Source: Gammaproteobacteria bacterium
GTDB taxonomy: Bacteria; Pseudomonadota; Gammaproteobacteria; GCA-001735895
Direction of reading: 5' to 3'
Assembly: GCA_003231795.1 (NCBI GenBank)
Contig: QIJI01000424.1
Coordinates: forward strand, 1-7,050
Length of the DNA stretch: 7,050 nt
Shown here: positions 5,901-7,050 of the stretch, in pieces
How positions within the stretch are numbered: position 1 is the first letter of the stretch
Layout of the letters: the number at the start of each line of letters is the position of its first letter
The notes under the pieces: model-generated
What the model was told of the DNA's origin: nothing
The model's input: only the letters and a program-made list of their open reading frames with translations
Databases searched by the model: none
Made by a program: the position numbers and the translations under genes

Positions 5901-7050
5901 TCAGGCAAAAGTGTCAACGAGGCCGTCGCCACTGAAAAATTGATTCGGCTGCTTATCTTCGGAATCAGGCTCATGACCCTGCTCCGAATCGTCGGGACTG
6001 CCACTTTCCGAAGCGGTAGACTGCTGTGATCGATTGTGCTGCTCCTGGCGGTATGAAACGTCAACATTGACATTCTGATAGCCGTTTTCCTGAAGAAAGT
6101 CGCGCAGCCGATGAGCACTGGCTTCGACCAGATCCCGGGTTTGAGCAAGCTGGGTTTGAATCGTGATGGTGGTAACATCATCGGCCAGTCGAATCTGCAC
6201 ATCAAGCCTGCCCAATGCTGGCGGATCAAGCCGAATAGTTGCACTATTAAGCTTCTGGTTAATCATCCAGTTGACCCGCTCACCAATGCCATTACCCCAC
6301 TCGGTACTACCCGCATTACGTGCCAGAATTAACGCATCTGCATGAGGCTGGGTGGGCAATGCAAAACCGGAGTTTTGCGGGCCGGCCACTAGCGGCACTG
6401 CCGTGATCGCATTATTCGCAATGCCAGCCTGTTGTCCCTGAGACTGAATTGCGGTTCGTGTTAATTCAAATTGGGGCTGTTCGAGCTGAGATGATTCAAA
6501 TGCAGCCAGGGCAGCCATTTCCCTTGTTTTGGCGATTACCGGTAGTTCGGGAAACGCAGGTTTAACTGCTGCCTCGTCAGCCGGCACGCTCGCCTGTAGT
6601 GGGAGCGTTGGATCGGGAGCAACCGGTTTATTGATCGCTATCGGTAAAATCGGGCGTGTCGCCAGCGACACTGATTTCACCGCCTGCAGTTCCATTGATT
6701 GAGTTTCGATCGGCAACTGTTGTGATGGTTCTCGCGGTAACGAAATCCCGGGCTGTAACTGGCGTGGCAAAATTCCAGTCCAATCGCTCATCCGTTCCAG
6801 CTTTATCTGTTCCTGTACAAGTACCGCCTCGGCCTGCCTGGCAGGTACCGGGGTTACCGGTGTGAGCAGATTAATCTTTAGGTGCGCACCAGTCGACTCG
6901 CTACCGGTTTTGTTCAAACCTGATTGCAGGTTTATGCCGCTCGAAACAGACGGCCTGATATCAGCCAATACACCCACCTCCGTCTGAATGGCGCTCTTGC
7001 CGGGTGGCAATTGAACAATCGGGTTCACCGCAGTGTCGACGGGGGCGCCT
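5901..7050 (-). CDS. fliK: Flagellar hook-length control protein FliK (5' end outside window)
   Basis: FliK is a secreted molecular ruler that measures hook length and then acts on FlhB to switch export to filament substrates. The frame is open from the window edge at 7050 to the TGA at 5901-5903. A GTG at 7028 could start a 375-residue protein, but the bases just upstream show no Shine-Dalgarno and the frame continues beyond the edge, so the true start probably lies outside. Counting from that GTG, residues 1-240 are a poorly conserved, proline/glutamine/alanine-rich, low-complexity ruler region. The C-terminal hook-length domain spans about 243-330 with the signature RLDPPALGRLDVQI (267-280) and the RLRDFLQENGYQNVNVDV stretch. 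A hydrophilic Ser/Gln/Asp/Glu-rich tail of about 45 residues follows. A terminator lies directly downstream, so fliK ends the preceding operon. Confidence 0.93.
   Translation of the reverse strand, partial: GAPVDTAVNPIVQLPPGKSAIQTEVGVLADIRPSVSSGINLQSGLNKTGSESTGAHLKINLLTPVTPVPARQAEAVLVQEQIKLERMSDWTGILPRQLQPGISLPREPSQQLPIETQSMELQAVKSVSLATRPILPIAINKPVAPDPTLPLQASVPADEAAVKPAFPELPVIAKTREMAALAAFESSQLEQPQFELTRTAIQSQGQQAGIANNAITAVPLVAGPQNSGFALPTQPHADALILARNAGSTEWGNGIGERVNWMINQKLNSATIRLDPPALGRLDVQIRLADDVTTITIQTQLAQTRDLVEASAHRLRDFLQENGYQNVNVDVSYRQEQHNRSQQSTASESGSPDDSEQGHEPDSEDKQPNQFFSGDGLVDTFA

Noticed and set aside
5825..6244. Minus-strand open frame of 139 codons in a second frame over the fliK 3' end
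   Set aside because: It overlaps the conserved FliK hook-length domain in another frame and runs through the terminator hairpin, so it is a shadow of fliK.
6835..6860. Short palindromic and repetitive GC-rich sequence (CTGCC-T-GGCAG, GGTACC, TTACCGG)
   Set aside because: It is inside the fliK ruler coding region, the arms are only 5-6 bp, and no T-run or operon boundary is nearby.
1..7050. Search for a novel system, mobile element, CRISPR array or RNA gene
   Set aside because: All coding space is explained by ten known flagellar genes in a familiar order. No transposase, direct-repeat array, tRNA-like fold or foreign gene was seen.

Overview
The window holds part of a bacterial flagellar gene cluster, with every gene on the minus strand. 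Read in the direction of transcription (high to low coordinates) the order is fliK (5' end cut off), fliL, fliM, fliN, fliO, fliP, fliQ, fliR, flhB and flhA (3' part cut off). The gene order, the protein sequences and a sigma-54 promoter ahead of fliL point to a gammaproteobacterium with a polar-type flagellar regulon of the Pseudomonas / Vibrio / Shewanella kind. The exact genus cannot be read from the sequence.

Region by region: 5901-7050 encodes the hook-length control protein FliK, which closes an upstream transcription unit at a clear intrinsic terminator (5865-5889). The 208-bp gap at 5693-5900 is the only real intergenic region. It carries that terminator, inverted and direct repeats that could be activator sites, a perfect IHF-consensus match, and a canonical -24/-12 sigma-54 promoter 36 bp upstream of fliL. 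From 5692 down to 1 the genes are packed with gaps of 0-14 nt or overlaps of 1-4 nt, which indicates one polycistronic operon with translational coupling.

Together the genes build the switch and the export gate. FliM and FliN form most of the C-ring that sets rotation direction. FliL is a stator-associated inner-membrane protein. FliP, FliQ and FliR, assembled with help from FliO, form the export-gate core. FlhB is the substrate-specificity switch, acting with FliK, and FlhA is the large export-gate subunit.

I found no mobile element, CRISPR array, tRNA, rRNA or foreign-looking island, and no undescribed system. The parts most worth a second look are the regulatory sequences in the fliK-fliL gap and a few translation-start details: TTG for fliM in frame with fliL, and GTG for fliP.
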